Positions 52,603 through 61,334 of a DNA stretch of 64,000 nt are shown one piece after another (the first letter of the stretch is position 1; the number at the start of each line of letters is the position of its first letter). This DNA is from an uncultured Carboxylicivirga sp. (GTDB taxonomy: Bacteria; Bacteroidota; Bacteroidia; Bacteroidales; Marinilabiliaceae). The notes under the pieces were generated by a model. It saw only the letters and a program-made list of their open reading frames with translations. It was not told where the DNA came from and ran no database searches. The translations under genes were made by a program, and so were the position numbers. The stretch spans positions 4,650,001-4,714,000 of the forward strand of contig NZ_OY771430.1 in assembly GCF_963674565.1 (NCBI RefSeq). The letters are read 5' to 3'.

Positions 52603-53634
52603 ATGAAAAATATGCACAGATTAGGGTTTATGTTGTCTCTGGCAATGTTATTAACTCTTTCCGTATCGTGTCTACAGGCACAAAATCTACTTGATCAGGT
52701 AAATGAAAATTATAGCAATGTAACATCCGTTGAGGTTGAAGGATCTTTCTGTTCGGTAGTCATCACCGGAGAGTCAACCAATGATGTGACTTTTACAGGT
52801 GAGATCTATGCATCAAAAGATTATGATATGAAAATTCGTCATAATGTAAGTGGTGGAACTCTTCGTGTTTGGATTGATCGTCCTAATTCTATCAGTGGAA
52901 ATATTAAAGGTAAATTGGAATTTAAGGTACCTGAGAATACCAATATAATGGTGGATAACTCAAGTGGTAGTGTGAGTGTTGAAGGTATTGGACAAAGCAA
53001 TGTTCGTTTGAAAGCTTCCAGTGGTAGTATCAAAGCCCGTAATATCAATTCTGATTTGAACATTACCGCTTCTTCAGGAAGCTTGTCAATCGAAGAAATA
53101 GGTGGAGACTTACGTGCCGGCACTTCTTCAGGTTCGCAACGTATTGTTGGCGTGAAAGGAAATGTGAAAACAAAAGCTTCTTCGGGTAGTATTAAAGCTG
53201 AAAATATTGGGGGTGATCTTGATATGAACACTTCTTCCGGTGGACAATCCATTAATATGGTAGAAGGTAATCTTTGGGCAACTGCAACATCCGGAAGTTT
53301 AAATATTAATGATGTTACAGGAGATGTAAAGGCAAGTACATCATCAGGCAGTATGAAGCTGGATAGAGTAACCGGTGCTGTTAATCTGTCAAGTTCAAGT
53401 GGTAGTCAACGAGGTACAAACATCAAATTAACCGGAGCTTCATACTTTAAGGCTTCATCGGGCAGTGTAAGCATGGATTTATTAAATGATGTAGAAGAAT
53501 TGAGTTTTGCTTTAACAGCATCTTCCGGTGGATTAAATGCAAAAGGTAGTAGTGGTAAGAAAAATCTGGTTATAGAGCGCGGACCTATCAAGGTGGTAGG
53601 TAATACCAGCTCGGGAGGTCAGACATACAGATAG
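52603..53634 (+). CDS. Secreted DUF4097-type beta-helix protein
   Basis: 343 residues. The signal peptide ends near residue 27 (CLQAQ); an internal Met at residue 4 is also possible. Residues about 119-265 are eight consecutive units of 18-19 residues, each beginning S-S-G-S/G or T-S-G-S, typical of a right-handed beta-helix in the DUF4097 putative-adhesin family. Units then become irregular and the last SSGG is near the C-terminus. Location is periplasm or outer surface. Ligand unknown. It is closed by a strong terminator. Confidence 0.88.
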   Translation: MKNMHRLGFMLSLAMLLTLSVSCLQAQNLLDQVNENYSNVTSVEVEGSFCSVVITGESTNDVTFTGEIYASKDYDMKIRHNVSGGTLRVWIDRPNSISGNIKGKLEFKVPENTNIMVDNSSGSVSVEGIGQSNVRLKASSGSIKARNINSDLNITASSGSLSIEEIGGDLRAGTSSGSQRIVGVKGNVKTKASSGSIKAENIGGDLDMNTSSGGQSINMVEGNLWATATSGSLNINDVTGDVKASTSSGSMKLDRVTGAVNLSSSSGSQRGTNIKLTGASYFKASSGSVSMDLLNDVEELSFALTASSGGLNAKGSSGKKNLVIERGPIKVVGNTSSGGQTYR

Positions 53635-53660
53635 AATTTGGTAATAAGTGATAAATAGAA

Positions 53661-53693
53661 AAGTCCCTGTAGGTTTTAGGCCTGCAGGGACTT
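53661..53693. terminator. Terminator between the DUF4097 and lipoprotein genes
   Basis: AAGTCCCTGTAGG / CCTGCAGGGACTT with a seven-base loop and one T-G pair, then CGTTTTT on the plus strand. It separates convergent genes and may serve both strands. Confidence 0.82.
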
Positions 53694-53744
53694 CGTTTTT
53701 ATAGGGGTAAAATGAGGTTCTAATACAATTGGGGCATTAGACTT

Positions 53745-54188
53745 CTAATAATAAACGATATAAGTACCATAAATATTGTCTATCGCAAAATCAGCATTGC
53801 TAATTTCAATGTCGTTGTATTCTGTCCAGCTGCAACAATTACCTGAATTTCTTGCTGCATCTACGGTTAACGTAAATACTTCTTCTCCATCTAATAGTAG
53901 TTTAGCCGAAATTATTTCTGTTTTCCAGCCAATGCTGTTTATCATTAGTATGTTCACTTCGTCATCATCAATGAAATCAAAATCCATGCTTTCGTTGGTT
54001 GATGTGTTAATTAGCTCCAGATCATCAGAACTGGCCAATCCTGCCGTAAAAATATTTTCACCACTTTCGGCATCTTTAATATCAAAATAAAATGGAGCCG
54101 GTGGTGTCATGCATGGATCACATTCCTTGCTGCAGCTGCTTAGTATAAGTAAAGCAGCAAAAAAAGTCAATAATAAGTTAGTTTTCAT
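53745..54188 (-). CDS. Small lipoprotein of unknown function
   Basis: 147 residues. MKTNLLLTFFAALLILSSC with lipobox LSSC and lipid Cys at 19. The mature part is acidic and beta-rich (DLELINTSTNESMDFDFIDDDEV); three further cysteine positions appear (CDPC near 23-26 and NCC near 117). It is 11 bases downstream of the outer-membrane barrel gene, so the pair is probably one operon. Confidence 0.82.
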   Translation of the reverse strand: MKTNLLLTFFAALLILSSCSKECDPCMTPPAPFYFDIKDAESGENIFTAGLASSDDLELINTSTNESMDFDFIDDDEVNILMINSIGWKTEIISAKLLLDGEEVFTLTVDAARNSGNCCSWTEYNDIEISNADFAIDNIYGTYIVYY

Positions 54189-54199
54189 GGGTTGTTGGT

Positions 54200-54931
54200 C
54201 TAGTTAAAGTAAAGTCCGACTTTAAAAGCAAAACGATTGTATTCATCAGTTAATGTCGATTCGTATTGCATATATGTCTGAGTTTTGTCTGTTTTAATTT
54301 CCTGGTATTGATAACCGGCTTCTATAATCAAGCCCATACCTAAATTAGTCCAGACGCAAATTCCTGCACCTCCACCATATCTTATTCCACCCATAGAATT
54401 GTATTCATATGACGAAGTACTTTTTCTATCATCAATGCTAAACGACCAGCCACCATTTGAGTATAGATAAGGTGTTAGTTTTTTTGTATTAATGAAATAC
54501 TGGACCTCAGCAAAAGCCGGAATAATTGTTTCTTTATAAAACTCTACTCCTGATCCGGCAGCCAGGGTTATTTTTGGTGTTGCGTGAATTCCAAAGGTTG
54601 AAGTAAAGGAGAGCGGTGCTTTTTCATTATTTGATGTATTGCCGGCTAAAATGCCTAATGAGGTTTTATTAAAAATACCCTTGTGTTCTTTATCGTTCTC
54701 AAAATTTAAATTGTTTTTCTTGTCATTCATTTCAATACGATCAATCTCATTGTTTGATAACATTAAAACATGCGAACCGGTTTGTATTTTAATGCCTTCA
54801 TTTGGTGTTATTTCCAGTATATCGCATTTGATCACAGTGCCATTTTTAAGATATACAGTACTGTTGTGTTTCTGAGCGAAAGTTGAAATGCTGATTATTA
54901 GGATTGCAATAAGCAAGATTTGTCTTTTCAT
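54200..54931 (-). CDS. Outer-membrane beta-barrel protein
   Basis: 243 residues from the ATG at 54931; ATG at 54934 is one codon upstream. Signal peptide ends near STFAQ. Residues 25-70 form a small beta domain (STVYLKNGTVIKCDILEITPNEGIKIQTG). The rest alternates polar and aromatic residues as in an eight-strand barrel, ending RFAFKVGLYFN with C-terminal aromatic residues. Function unknown. Confidence 0.85.
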   Translation of the reverse strand: MKRQILLIAILIISISTFAQKHNSTVYLKNGTVIKCDILEITPNEGIKIQTGSHVLMLSNNEIDRIEMNDKKNNLNFENDKEHKGIFNKTSLGILAGNTSNNEKAPLSFTSTFGIHATPKITLAAGSGVEFYKETIIPAFAEVQYFINTKKLTPYLYSNGGWSFSIDDRKSTSSYEYNSMGGIRYGGGAGICVWTNLGMGLIIEAGYQYQEIKTDKTQTYMQYESTLTDEYNRFAFKVGLYFN

Positions 54932-55010
54932 CATTTGTGGGTTTAGATTCTTTTGTTTTAATGATGAATATATAGACGAATGGTTGCGCAGTTAAACTAA
55001 ATTTAAAAAG

Positions 55011-55036
55011 AAATCCGACCATTTATGATCGGATTT
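55011..55036 (-). terminator. Terminator after the ArsC-like gene
   Basis: On the minus strand AAATCCGA and TCGGATTT flank a 10-base loop, followed by CTTTTT. It lies six bases after the stop codon of the gene starting at 55383. Confidence 0.75.
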
Positions 55037-55041
55037 TCAGT

Positions 55042-55383
55042 TTATAGAATACTATCAATATTCTCTGGAGGTCTTCCTATAACAGCTTTTTCGCCGTTAA
55101 TAATTATAGGACGCTCTATTAATCGTGGATATTCGAGCATTGCCAGAATCCATTCTTCATCCGAAAGTTCCTTGTCGGCAAACTCTTCCTTGAAAATATC
55201 TTCTTTAGTGCGGATAATTTCCAGTGGGCGTTTCCCTAATTTTCGTAATACATCAGTAAGTTCATCCGGAGTAAGTGGCTCATCGAGATATTTAATGATT
55301 TCAAATTCGATCCCTTTGTCTTCAAGATGCTTTAACCCTTCGCGGCTTTTTGCGCATCGTGGATTATGAAAAATCTGTATCAT
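55042..55383 (-). CDS. ArsC/YffB-type thioredoxin-fold protein (arsenate reductase family)
   Basis: 113 residues. IFHNPRCAKSREGLKHLEDKGIEFEIIKYLDEPLT shows the active Cys10 followed by Arg14 (C-x3-R), and RPIIINGEKAVIGRPPE is the ArsC C-terminal motif. It may reduce arsenate with glutathione/glutaredoxin, but many family members have other roles and there are no ars genes nearby. It starts 11 bases after prfB. Confidence 0.85.
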   Translation of the reverse strand: MIQIFHNPRCAKSREGLKHLEDKGIEFEIIKYLDEPLTPDELTDVLRKLGKRPLEIIRTKEDIFKEEFADKELSDEEWILAMLEYPRLIERPIIINGEKAVIGRPPENIDSIL

Positions 55384-55394
55384 AAAGCTTGATT

Positions 55395-56502
55395 TTAGTT
55401 CGATTCAAATACTTCCTGAGCACCATATTCCATCAGGTATGCCTTAATGAAATCGTCGATCTCACCATCTAAAACACCTGCAACATTTGATGTCTCATGA
55501 TTTGTTCTGACATCCTTAACCAATTTATATGGCTGAAGCACGTAAGATCTGATTTGAGATCCCCACTCGATTTTCTTCTTTTGCGATTCAATCTTGTTTT
55601 GTTCTTCCAGTTTTTTACGTAGTTCAATTTCGTAAAGCTGCGACTTCAAAAGACGTAAGGCATTTTCTTTATTTCCTAACTGTGAACGAGATTCGGTATT
55701 TTCAATAATGATGCCTGATGGAATGTGTCGCAGTCGAACTCCGGTTTCTACCTTATTTACGTTCTGGCCACCTGCTCCACCAGATCTGAATGTATCCCAT
55801 TCAATATCGCTTGGATTTACTTCAATTTCAATACTGTCGTCAATTAGAGGAATCACAAAAACAGATGTGAAAGATGTCATTCGTTTATTGGCGGAGTTGA
55901 ATGGAGAAAGACGCACCAGACGATGTACTCCATTCTCGCTTTTTAAATAACCGTAAGCAAAATCTCCTTCAAACTGTAAAGTCACGGTTTTAATACCGGC
56001 CTCATCGCCTTCCTGATAGTTTACCTCCTTAACCTTATACTTATGAGCTTCTCCCCAGCGAATGTACATACGCATCAGCATCTGTGCCCAGTCCTGACTT
56101 TCGGTGCCACCTGCTCCGGCATTGATTTTCAATACGGCACCCATCTTATCTTCCTCGCGACGAAGCATATTTTTCAGCTCCAGCTTTTCGATTAAATCGA
56201 GGGTCAATTCGTATTGTTCATCAACATCAGAAGCTTCAGCTTCTCCAGCCTTCTGAAAATCGAATAATACCTGCAGGTCATCCACTGAAGCTTTCACTTC
56301 ATTATAATCGTTAACCCAGCTTTTTAATTCACGAAGCTTTTTCATTTGCTCCTCTGCTTTTTTGGCATCATCCCAAAAGTCAGGAGCTTGTGATCGCATT
56401 TCTTCTTCTTCTATTTCAATCAGTTTACGATCGACGTCAAAGATACCTCCTTAACGCTAACTCGCGTCCAGCTAAGTCTTTAAGTGTTTCTTGTGTAATC
56501 AT
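55395..56502 (-). CDS. prfB: Peptide chain release factor 2, with programmed +1 frameshift
   Basis: 368 residues made of two frames. Codons 1-21 run from the ATG at 56502 to an in-frame TGA at 56439; the ribosome shifts +1 at CTTTGAC and continues from GAC at 56438 to the stop at 55395. Motifs: the tripeptide SPF in VRLSPFNSANKRM recognises UGA/UAA, and GAGGQNVNKVETGVRL carries the catalytic GGQ. Start at 56399 (an internal ATG) would miss the first 34 residues. The stop codon in the shift site lets RF2 sense its own level. It is followed by the ArsC-like gene. Confidence 0.95.
56436..56451 (-). promoter_or_regulatory. prfB programmed frameshift site
   Basis: On the minus strand AGGAGG-TAT-CTT-TGA-C. 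The stimulatory Shine-Dalgarno-like AGGAGG sits three bases upstream of the slippery CTT, exactly as in E. coli prfB, followed by the UGA stop that RF2 reads. It is one of very few SD-like sequences in this window. Confidence 0.9.
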
Positions 56503-56519
56503 TGATTTTATATTTGATA

Positions 56520-56527
56520 CAAAGGTA
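56520..56527 (-). promoter_or_regulatory. Putative -7 element of prfB
   Basis: On the minus strand TACCTTTG, 18 bases before the ATG at 56502. The -33 TTG spacing is off, so this is tentative. Confidence 0.4.
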
Positions 56528-56594
56528 ACAAACCAACAGGATATTTTGGTTCAAAAGCGTCAAATGACCTTTTCAAGTCAAAAAGAATAAGTAT

Positions 56595-58061
56595 TTAATT
56601 GGGGTAAATACTTCTGTTAACTTCTTTACAATATCTAGAAAGGTATTTGTAAGCATTGTAATTACCCAGATTTCCGGCTGTGCTCCAGTCGTTACAGGCT
56701 TCTTCTTTTAAACCAATATTATATCGGGCTATTCCACGATTGATGTAAGCATGAACATCTTCCGGATCCTTTTCGATGGCACGATCGTAATCTTCAATAG
56801 CACCCAGTAAATCCTGGTTGTCAGCACGAATAATACCACGAAGAGTATAAATGCCGGGCAGGTTAGGATTAAGGTAAATGGTTTTATTTACATCCTCCAA
56901 AGTGCCTTCTTTATTATCGGAATGTTGAAATCGTAGTCGACTGCGTTCGTAATAGGCGGTTGCTTCCAGCGAATCATGCAGAATGGCTTCTGAGCATCGG
57001 TTATATGCTTCCTGAATATTTTCTCTGCGGTCAAGATCGATCATGGCCTGTTGAACAATAGCTGCCGCAAAATTGGGTTGATTGTCAAGGCATAAAGTGA
57101 AATTAATATGGGCATCATCTTTTTTATTATCTTCCATATCAATCAATCCCTTTAGATAATACTGTAAAAAGTAATTGGGGTCAATGCGGTTACAATCAAC
57201 AAAATCTTCTCTGCTTCCAACCTTATTATTGTATTTATGTCGGGCATAGGCTCTAAGACATTTACCTTCTACGTCTTCAATGGTTTGGTTGATATGTTTG
57301 CTTAACTCACGTGCGGCATCAATATAATCTTCGACTATTATATTGTAGATACCTTCACTAATCTCCGGGCTGAGCAAAGAACTTATTTCAGGATTCATTT
57401 TAATATCTGGAACCTTTTGATTGATATCAACCCAGTTTGAATCGTTCAGTAGATATGAATTGTAAATTATCTTTTTACTTTTTTGAGCATGGCTCTTAAG
57501 AATTCCAACTAATTCTCCTTTATAATTTATAGCAGGTGCTCCGTTGGTATGATGGGAGATTGTTTGTTCAATCACTCCTGACCGGCTGATAAAAGGAAAG
57601 TATTTAATTTCAGAAACTTCTGCCAGATAGGTACCATCAGCATCATCGTCTTCTTGAGGTAATATCATGGTCAGAATTTCTTCGTTTTCTCTGAATGATA
57701 TTTTTGAGGGCAAAAGATAGTTAAACGGGCGCGATCTGCTTGGCTCAACTTTTATTAATGCCAGATTTGTATATGGATGAACTGAAATGACCCTTTCAAT
57801 ACTATATTTGCGTCCACTCCTTAATTCAATACTGGCCGAATCAGCCTTTTCAAAAATGGAACTCATGGTTATGGCCAAACCGTTGGGTGATATAAAAAAA
57901 CCTGCAGCATTACCAATTACATGACCTTTGTTGTCGTAACTATGCGATTCAAATACGGCTTTTTCACTTTTCTCGATTATTTCTATCAGGTTCTGAGAGT
58001 GGACAGAAACAATCGAAGTAATTAATATGAGTATTGATAATATATATTTGGTGCGAATCAT
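56595..58061 (-). CDS. Secreted trypsin-fold pseudoprotease with TPR repeats
   Basis: 488 residues with signal peptide ending near VHSQ. Residues about 25-200 follow the chymotrypsin-like HtrA fold: GNAAGFFISPNGLAITMSS, RVISVHPYTNLALIKVE, TISHHTNGAPAINYKGELVGIL. The three catalytic positions are changed: His is Ser68 (TMSSIF instead of TNxHV), Asp is Asn99 (TNLAL instead of DLAL), and Ser is Asn173 (TNGAP instead of NSGGP). Residues 230-488 contain TPR-type repeats (ALEAY..., DYDRAIEKDPEDVHAYINRGIARYNIG). It probably binds proteins in the periplasm without cleaving them. Confidence 0.88.
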   Translation of the reverse strand: MIRTKYILSILILITSIVSVHSQNLIEIIEKSEKAVFESHSYDNKGHVIGNAAGFFISPNGLAITMSSIFEKADSASIELRSGRKYSIERVISVHPYTNLALIKVEPSRSRPFNYLLPSKISFRENEEILTMILPQEDDDADGTYLAEVSEIKYFPFISRSGVIEQTISHHTNGAPAINYKGELVGILKSHAQKSKKIIYNSYLLNDSNWVDINQKVPDIKMNPEISSLLSPEISEGIYNIIVEDYIDAARELSKHINQTIEDVEGKCLRAYARHKYNNKVGSREDFVDCNRIDPNYFLQYYLKGLIDMEDNKKDDAHINFTLCLDNQPNFAAAIVQQAMIDLDRRENIQEAYNRCSEAILHDSLEATAYYERSRLRFQHSDNKEGTLEDVNKTIYLNPNLPGIYTLRGIIRADNQDLLGAIEDYDRAIEKDPEDVHAYINRGIARYNIGLKEEACNDWSTAGNLGNYNAYKYLSRYCKEVNRSIYPN

Positions 58062-58080
58062 TATTTCTTGTTAGGTGAAC

Positions 58081-58088
58081 CAAAAATA
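58081..58088 (-). promoter_or_regulatory. Putative -7 element for the pseudoprotease gene
   Basis: On the minus strand TATTTTTG, 19 bases before the ATG at 58061; no matching -33 TTG. Confidence 0.4.
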
Positions 58089-58305
58089 GTAAAATACCCG
58101 GTTTATAAGTTTCCTTTTGGTCAGATAGACTAATAAGAAGAATAAACGAGTTAATATTTTACATTAACAGAGAAATAGTTTAAATGTTATGGACTTAAAT
58201 GTCAGACTTCTTTTAAGATAAAATTGAAAAGAATAGATTAATTGTGTTGACAGAAGTTGAGAATGGAATTATATTAAAGTAATAGGGTACTTAATAAATG
58301 TAATT

Positions 58306-58671
58306 ATGAGTTTATCATTGTATGAAAGATTGGGAGGAACAGAGGGAATTACCAAACTGGCGAGTGATTTGGTAGATATTCATTTAAAAAATCCAAAAAT
58401 AGCTACACGCTATGAGAATGCAAAAGCCAATGTTAGTTCAATGAAAAAGGGAGCAGCAACTTTTTTTATTGCAGGTACAGGTGGTCCTTCGGTTTATGAA
58501 GGAAAAGATATGGTAACAACCCATAAAGGGATGAATATTAGTGAAACGGAGTTTGTAGCTGTTTTGGATGATGCATTGAAGGCTCTTGATATGAATAATG
58601 TTGGACAGCTTGAAAAGCAAGAGGTACTATATGTTTTATATAGTATGAAGAATGAAGTGGTTGGAGTATAA
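58306..58671 (+). CDS. Truncated haemoglobin, group I
   Basis: 121 residues. SLYERLGGTEGITKLASDLVDIH opens the truncated globin; GGPSVYEGKDMVTTHKGMNIS holds the proximal heme-binding His73 and the GG-P turn. The length and two-on-two helical pattern fit group I. It could bind oxygen or nitric oxide. No promoter of the TAnnTTTG form was found. A strong terminator follows. Confidence 0.9.
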   Translation: MSLSLYERLGGTEGITKLASDLVDIHLKNPKIATRYENAKANVSSMKKGAATFFIAGTGGPSVYEGKDMVTTHKGMNISETEFVAVLDDALKALDMNNVGQLEKQEVLYVLYSMKNEVVGV

Positions 58672-58687
58672 TTAAATAATAAAACTA

Positions 58688-58718
58688 AAAAAGGTCAGCA
58701 ATTTGCTGACCTTTTTTT
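58688..58718. terminator. Terminator between the globin gene and tRNA-His
   Basis: AAAGGTCAGCA / TGCTGACCTTT with a three-base loop and T7 on the plus strand; the A-run on the other side also gives a U-tract for the minus-strand tRNA. Confidence 0.85.
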
Positions 58719-58721
58719 ATG

Positions 58722-58796
58722 GGTGAAAGACCGGGTTCGAACCGGCGACCTCTGGAACCACAATCCAGCGCTCTAACCGACTGAGCTACATTCACC
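58722..58796 (-). tRNA. tRNA-His (GUG)
   Basis: On the minus strand a cloverleaf begins GGTGAATGTAGCTCAG, has a D-arm, anticodon loop TTGTGGT with anticodon GTG, and T-arm CCGGTTCGAACCCGG. The first G is the encoded G-1 that pairs with C73, the identity element of histidine tRNA. One T-T mismatch occurs at acceptor position 6-67. CCA is not encoded. Confidence 0.93.
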
Positions 58797-58992
58797 ATTT
58801 TTCTAAAGCGATGCAAAGATAATATTATCAAATTGAATCTTGCAATAGTTAGGCAATAAAATTTTAAATCTTTTACTTTGTATCCGATTATTCATCGATA
58901 TTTCAGAGGGATAAACAAAATAAATACATTGGATATCAGTTTGGTAATTCTGCTGGTTGGAGTCGAGGTTAAAAGATGTAAATGTTATAGAG

Positions 58993-59682
58993 ATGAAGTT
59001 TTATATCGAAAATAAGGAGTTGGATAGCGAGCTTGAGTCAATTATAAATCGGATACGATTACGGATGAATGGCACAACAGTCGGACAGATGGAGGGAAGG
59101 GGGATTCGATATCGTGTAAATTATGGTGTTGGTTTTCCTCATTTAAAGGAGCTGGCTTCAATGCATCGATCAGATTATACTCTGGCCGAACGTTTATGGT
59201 ATAAAGAAATAAGAGAAACCATGTTATTGGCAGCCATGTTGGTTCCTGCTAAAGAGATGACCATAGAAAGATGCAGAGATTGGTCTGTTCTAATCAATAA
59301 TATCGATTTGGTTGAACGAACGTCTATGTTACTCTGGGGGCAGTTGCCTATTGCTGATGAATTGGTTAATGAATGGAGAGAAGCCGAGAATAAATGGTTG
59401 CAGATTTTATCCAATTATACAAAAGGATGGTCTGTTTATTACTCACAGAAGACTAGTGCAAAAGAGATAGATAATCTGATCAATGATCGATTGTGGGAAG
59501 AAGATTATGTGTATCTAAAATCAATTGCTTTTGCTGCTAAAAAAATGTTACGGGTAAATGGAGTCAGCACCCCTAAGCTTAAAAATTGGGTGGAAGAAGC
59601 AAGTCAATCAGAATCAGAGGCGCTGAAAATTATTGCACAGGATATTATTAGTGAAATTCAGTTTGTTGATGAAGGTATATAG
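58993..59682 (+). CDS. AlkD-like DNA alkylation repair (HEAT-repeat) protein
   Basis: 229 residues from the ATG at 58993 (MKFYIENKELDSELES). YGVGFPHLKELASMHRSDYTLAERLWYKEIRETMLLAAMLVP has the family pattern of AlkD-type DNA glycosylase-like HEAT proteins (Leu-Trp-x-x-x-x-x-E...). The catalytic Trp/Asp set of true AlkD could not be confirmed by eye. It may remove bulky alkylated bases or have another role. Confidence 0.8.
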   Translation: MKFYIENKELDSELESIINRIRLRMNGTTVGQMEGRGIRYRVNYGVGFPHLKELASMHRSDYTLAERLWYKEIRETMLLAAMLVPAKEMTIERCRDWSVLINNIDLVERTSMLLWGQLPIADELVNEWREAENKWLQILSNYTKGWSVYYSQKTSAKEIDNLINDRLWEEDYVYLKSIAFAAKKMLRVNGVSTPKLKNWVEEASQSESEALKIIAQDIISEIQFVDEGI

Positions 59683-59732
59683 ATTAACTTTTTAAGTTGG
59701 TAAAAGTCATATTTCATTATTAATTGAAAGCT

Positions 59733-59740
59733 TATATTTG
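59733..59740 (+). promoter_or_regulatory. Putative -7 element for the class V aminotransferase gene
   Basis: TATATTTG, 58 bases before the ATG at 59799; -33 TTG not at consensus distance. Confidence 0.4.
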
Positions 59741-59798
59741 CATTAATGTAGATATGATGATATCATCAATGTGTCGACTAATTAAATGATTAAATTGA

Positions 59799-61268
59799 AT
59801 GAGCAAGCTTGAATCTCACTTCGAAAAGTTTCGAAAAAATACAATTGGGTACGATGCAACTATTCAAACTCCTTTTGGTGAAAAACCTTTGGTTTATGCC
59901 GATTGGATTGCCAGTGGACGACTGTATGAGCCCATCGAATCAGTGATGAAGGAAAAAATTGGTCCGATGGTTGCAAATACGCATTCCGAGTCGAGTGATA
60001 CCGGAATGATCATGACCAATATTTATAAACTTTCACATAAGATTATAAAAAAGCATGTTAATGCCGGTGATGATGATATTATTATAACAGCTGGTTTCGG
60101 AATGACCAATGTTATAAATAAACTACAACGAATCCTGGGAATGAGAGTTCCAGAGCAAGCAAAGCGATTCTGCAGCATGCCTCCAGATCACCGTCCGGTT
60201 GTTTTTATAACCCATATGGAGCATCATTCAAATCATACATCCTGGTTAGAGACCAATGCCGATGTGGTTGTGCTGGAACCTAACGATCAACTGCTGGTTG
60301 ATCCTGATTCATTGCGTAGAGAAATTAAAAAATATGAAAACCGTATATTGAAGATAGGATCCTTTACAGCCTGTTCGAATGTTACGGGTGTCAGAACTCC
60401 GTTTTATGATTTAGCAAAGATAATGCATGAGAATGGAGGGTTCTGTTTTGTTGATTTCGCAGCATCAGCTCCCTATGATGAGATTAATATGCATCCTGAG
60501 GATCCAAAAGAAAGTTTGGATGCTGTCTTTTTTTCGCCCCATAAATTTCTTGGGGGACCCGGAAGTTCAGGTGTAATGGTTTTTAATCGCGCATTGTATC
60601 ATAATGTGGCACCTGATAACTCTGGAGGTGGAACGGTAGATTGGACCAATCGTTGGGGTAAATACAGATATATTGATGACATTGAAGCACGCGAAGACGG
60701 TGGAACTCCCGGATTTCTGCAATCCATAAAAGCGGCGATGGTCATTAAATTGAAGGAGGAGATGGGTGTTGAAAATATTCATCTTCGTGAAAGGGAAATG
60801 ATTGAAAAGATCTTTCGTGAATTTCGTATGATTCCCGGGATGAATATTCTGGCTGATAATGCAGAAGAACGTTTGGGTGCCATCTCTTTTTATATTGATA
60901 ATCTTCATTTTAACCTGGCCGTGCGCCTATTGAATGATCGATACGGTATTCAGATTCGCGGCGGTTGCTCTTGTGCCGGTACTTATGGACATTATCTATT
61001 ACATGTTGATTATTATACATCTAACAAGATAACCAGTAAAATAAATCATGGTGATTTATCTGAAAAACCGGGTTGGATACGTATGTCAATTCATCCTACA
61101 ATGACCGATCAGGAGTTGGATTATATAATTGATGCAGTAAAAACCATTGCAGATAAATGGCAAGAATGGGAAGTAGATTATAATTATGTTGCTTCCAGAA
61201 ATGAATTCTATCATAAAGATGTTCCTGCAAAGCATCCTGAAGACTATGTGAACTGGTTTGAGTTTTAG
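59799..61268 (+). CDS. Class V aminotransferase (cysteine desulfurase-like)
   Basis: 489 residues of PLP fold-type I. The PLP lysine is Lys249 in FFSPHKFLGGPGSSGVMVF; HMEHHSNHTSW and VDFAASAPYDEI are the PLP-contact blocks. RGGCSCAGTYGHYLLHVD near 386 holds a Cys at the position used for persulfide transfer in cysteine desulfurases. The protein is about 85 residues longer than IscS/SufS and lacks nearby suf or isc genes, so the true substrate is uncertain. It ends before a terminator. Confidence 0.88.
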   Translation: MSKLESHFEKFRKNTIGYDATIQTPFGEKPLVYADWIASGRLYEPIESVMKEKIGPMVANTHSESSDTGMIMTNIYKLSHKIIKKHVNAGDDDIIITAGFGMTNVINKLQRILGMRVPEQAKRFCSMPPDHRPVVFITHMEHHSNHTSWLETNADVVVLEPNDQLLVDPDSLRREIKKYENRILKIGSFTACSNVTGVRTPFYDLAKIMHENGGFCFVDFAASAPYDEINMHPEDPKESLDAVFFSPHKFLGGPGSSGVMVFNRALYHNVAPDNSGGGTVDWTNRWGKYRYIDDIEAREDGGTPGFLQSIKAAMVIKLKEEMGVENIHLREREMIEKIFREFRMIPGMNILADNAEERLGAISFYIDNLHFNLAVRLLNDRYGIQIRGGCSCAGTYGHYLLHVDYYTSNKITSKINHGDLSEKPGWIRMSIHPTMTDQELDYIIDAVKTIADKWQEWEVDYNYVASRNEFYHKDVPAKHPEDYVNWFEF

Positions 61269-61296
61269 GAAAGTTAAAATAATCATATATTTTTGT

Positions 61297-61326
61297 GGTG
61301 AGGCCTGTGGTTTCACCCTTTTTTTT
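61297..61326 (+). terminator. Terminator after the class V aminotransferase gene
   Basis: GGTGAGGCC / GGTTTCACC with a three-base loop (two G-T pairs), then C and eight T. It lies 28 bases after the stop codon and only eight bases before the next gene's ATG, so that gene needs its own promoter inside or read-through. Confidence 0.7.
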
Positions 61327-61334
61327 ATTGTCCT

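Noticed and set aside
52839..53252. 137-residue minus-strand frame in the DUF4097 gene
   Set aside because: It mirrors the SSGS repeats of the plus-strand gene and is a repeat-driven shadow.
56399..56399. ATG at 56399 as the prfB start
   Set aside because: It would drop the conserved N-terminal part and ignore the classic CTTTGAC shift site upstream.
61288..61295. TATTTTTG before the acetyltransferase-like gene
   Set aside because: It overlaps the region of the aminotransferase terminator and has no -33 partner; could be chance in AT-rich DNA.
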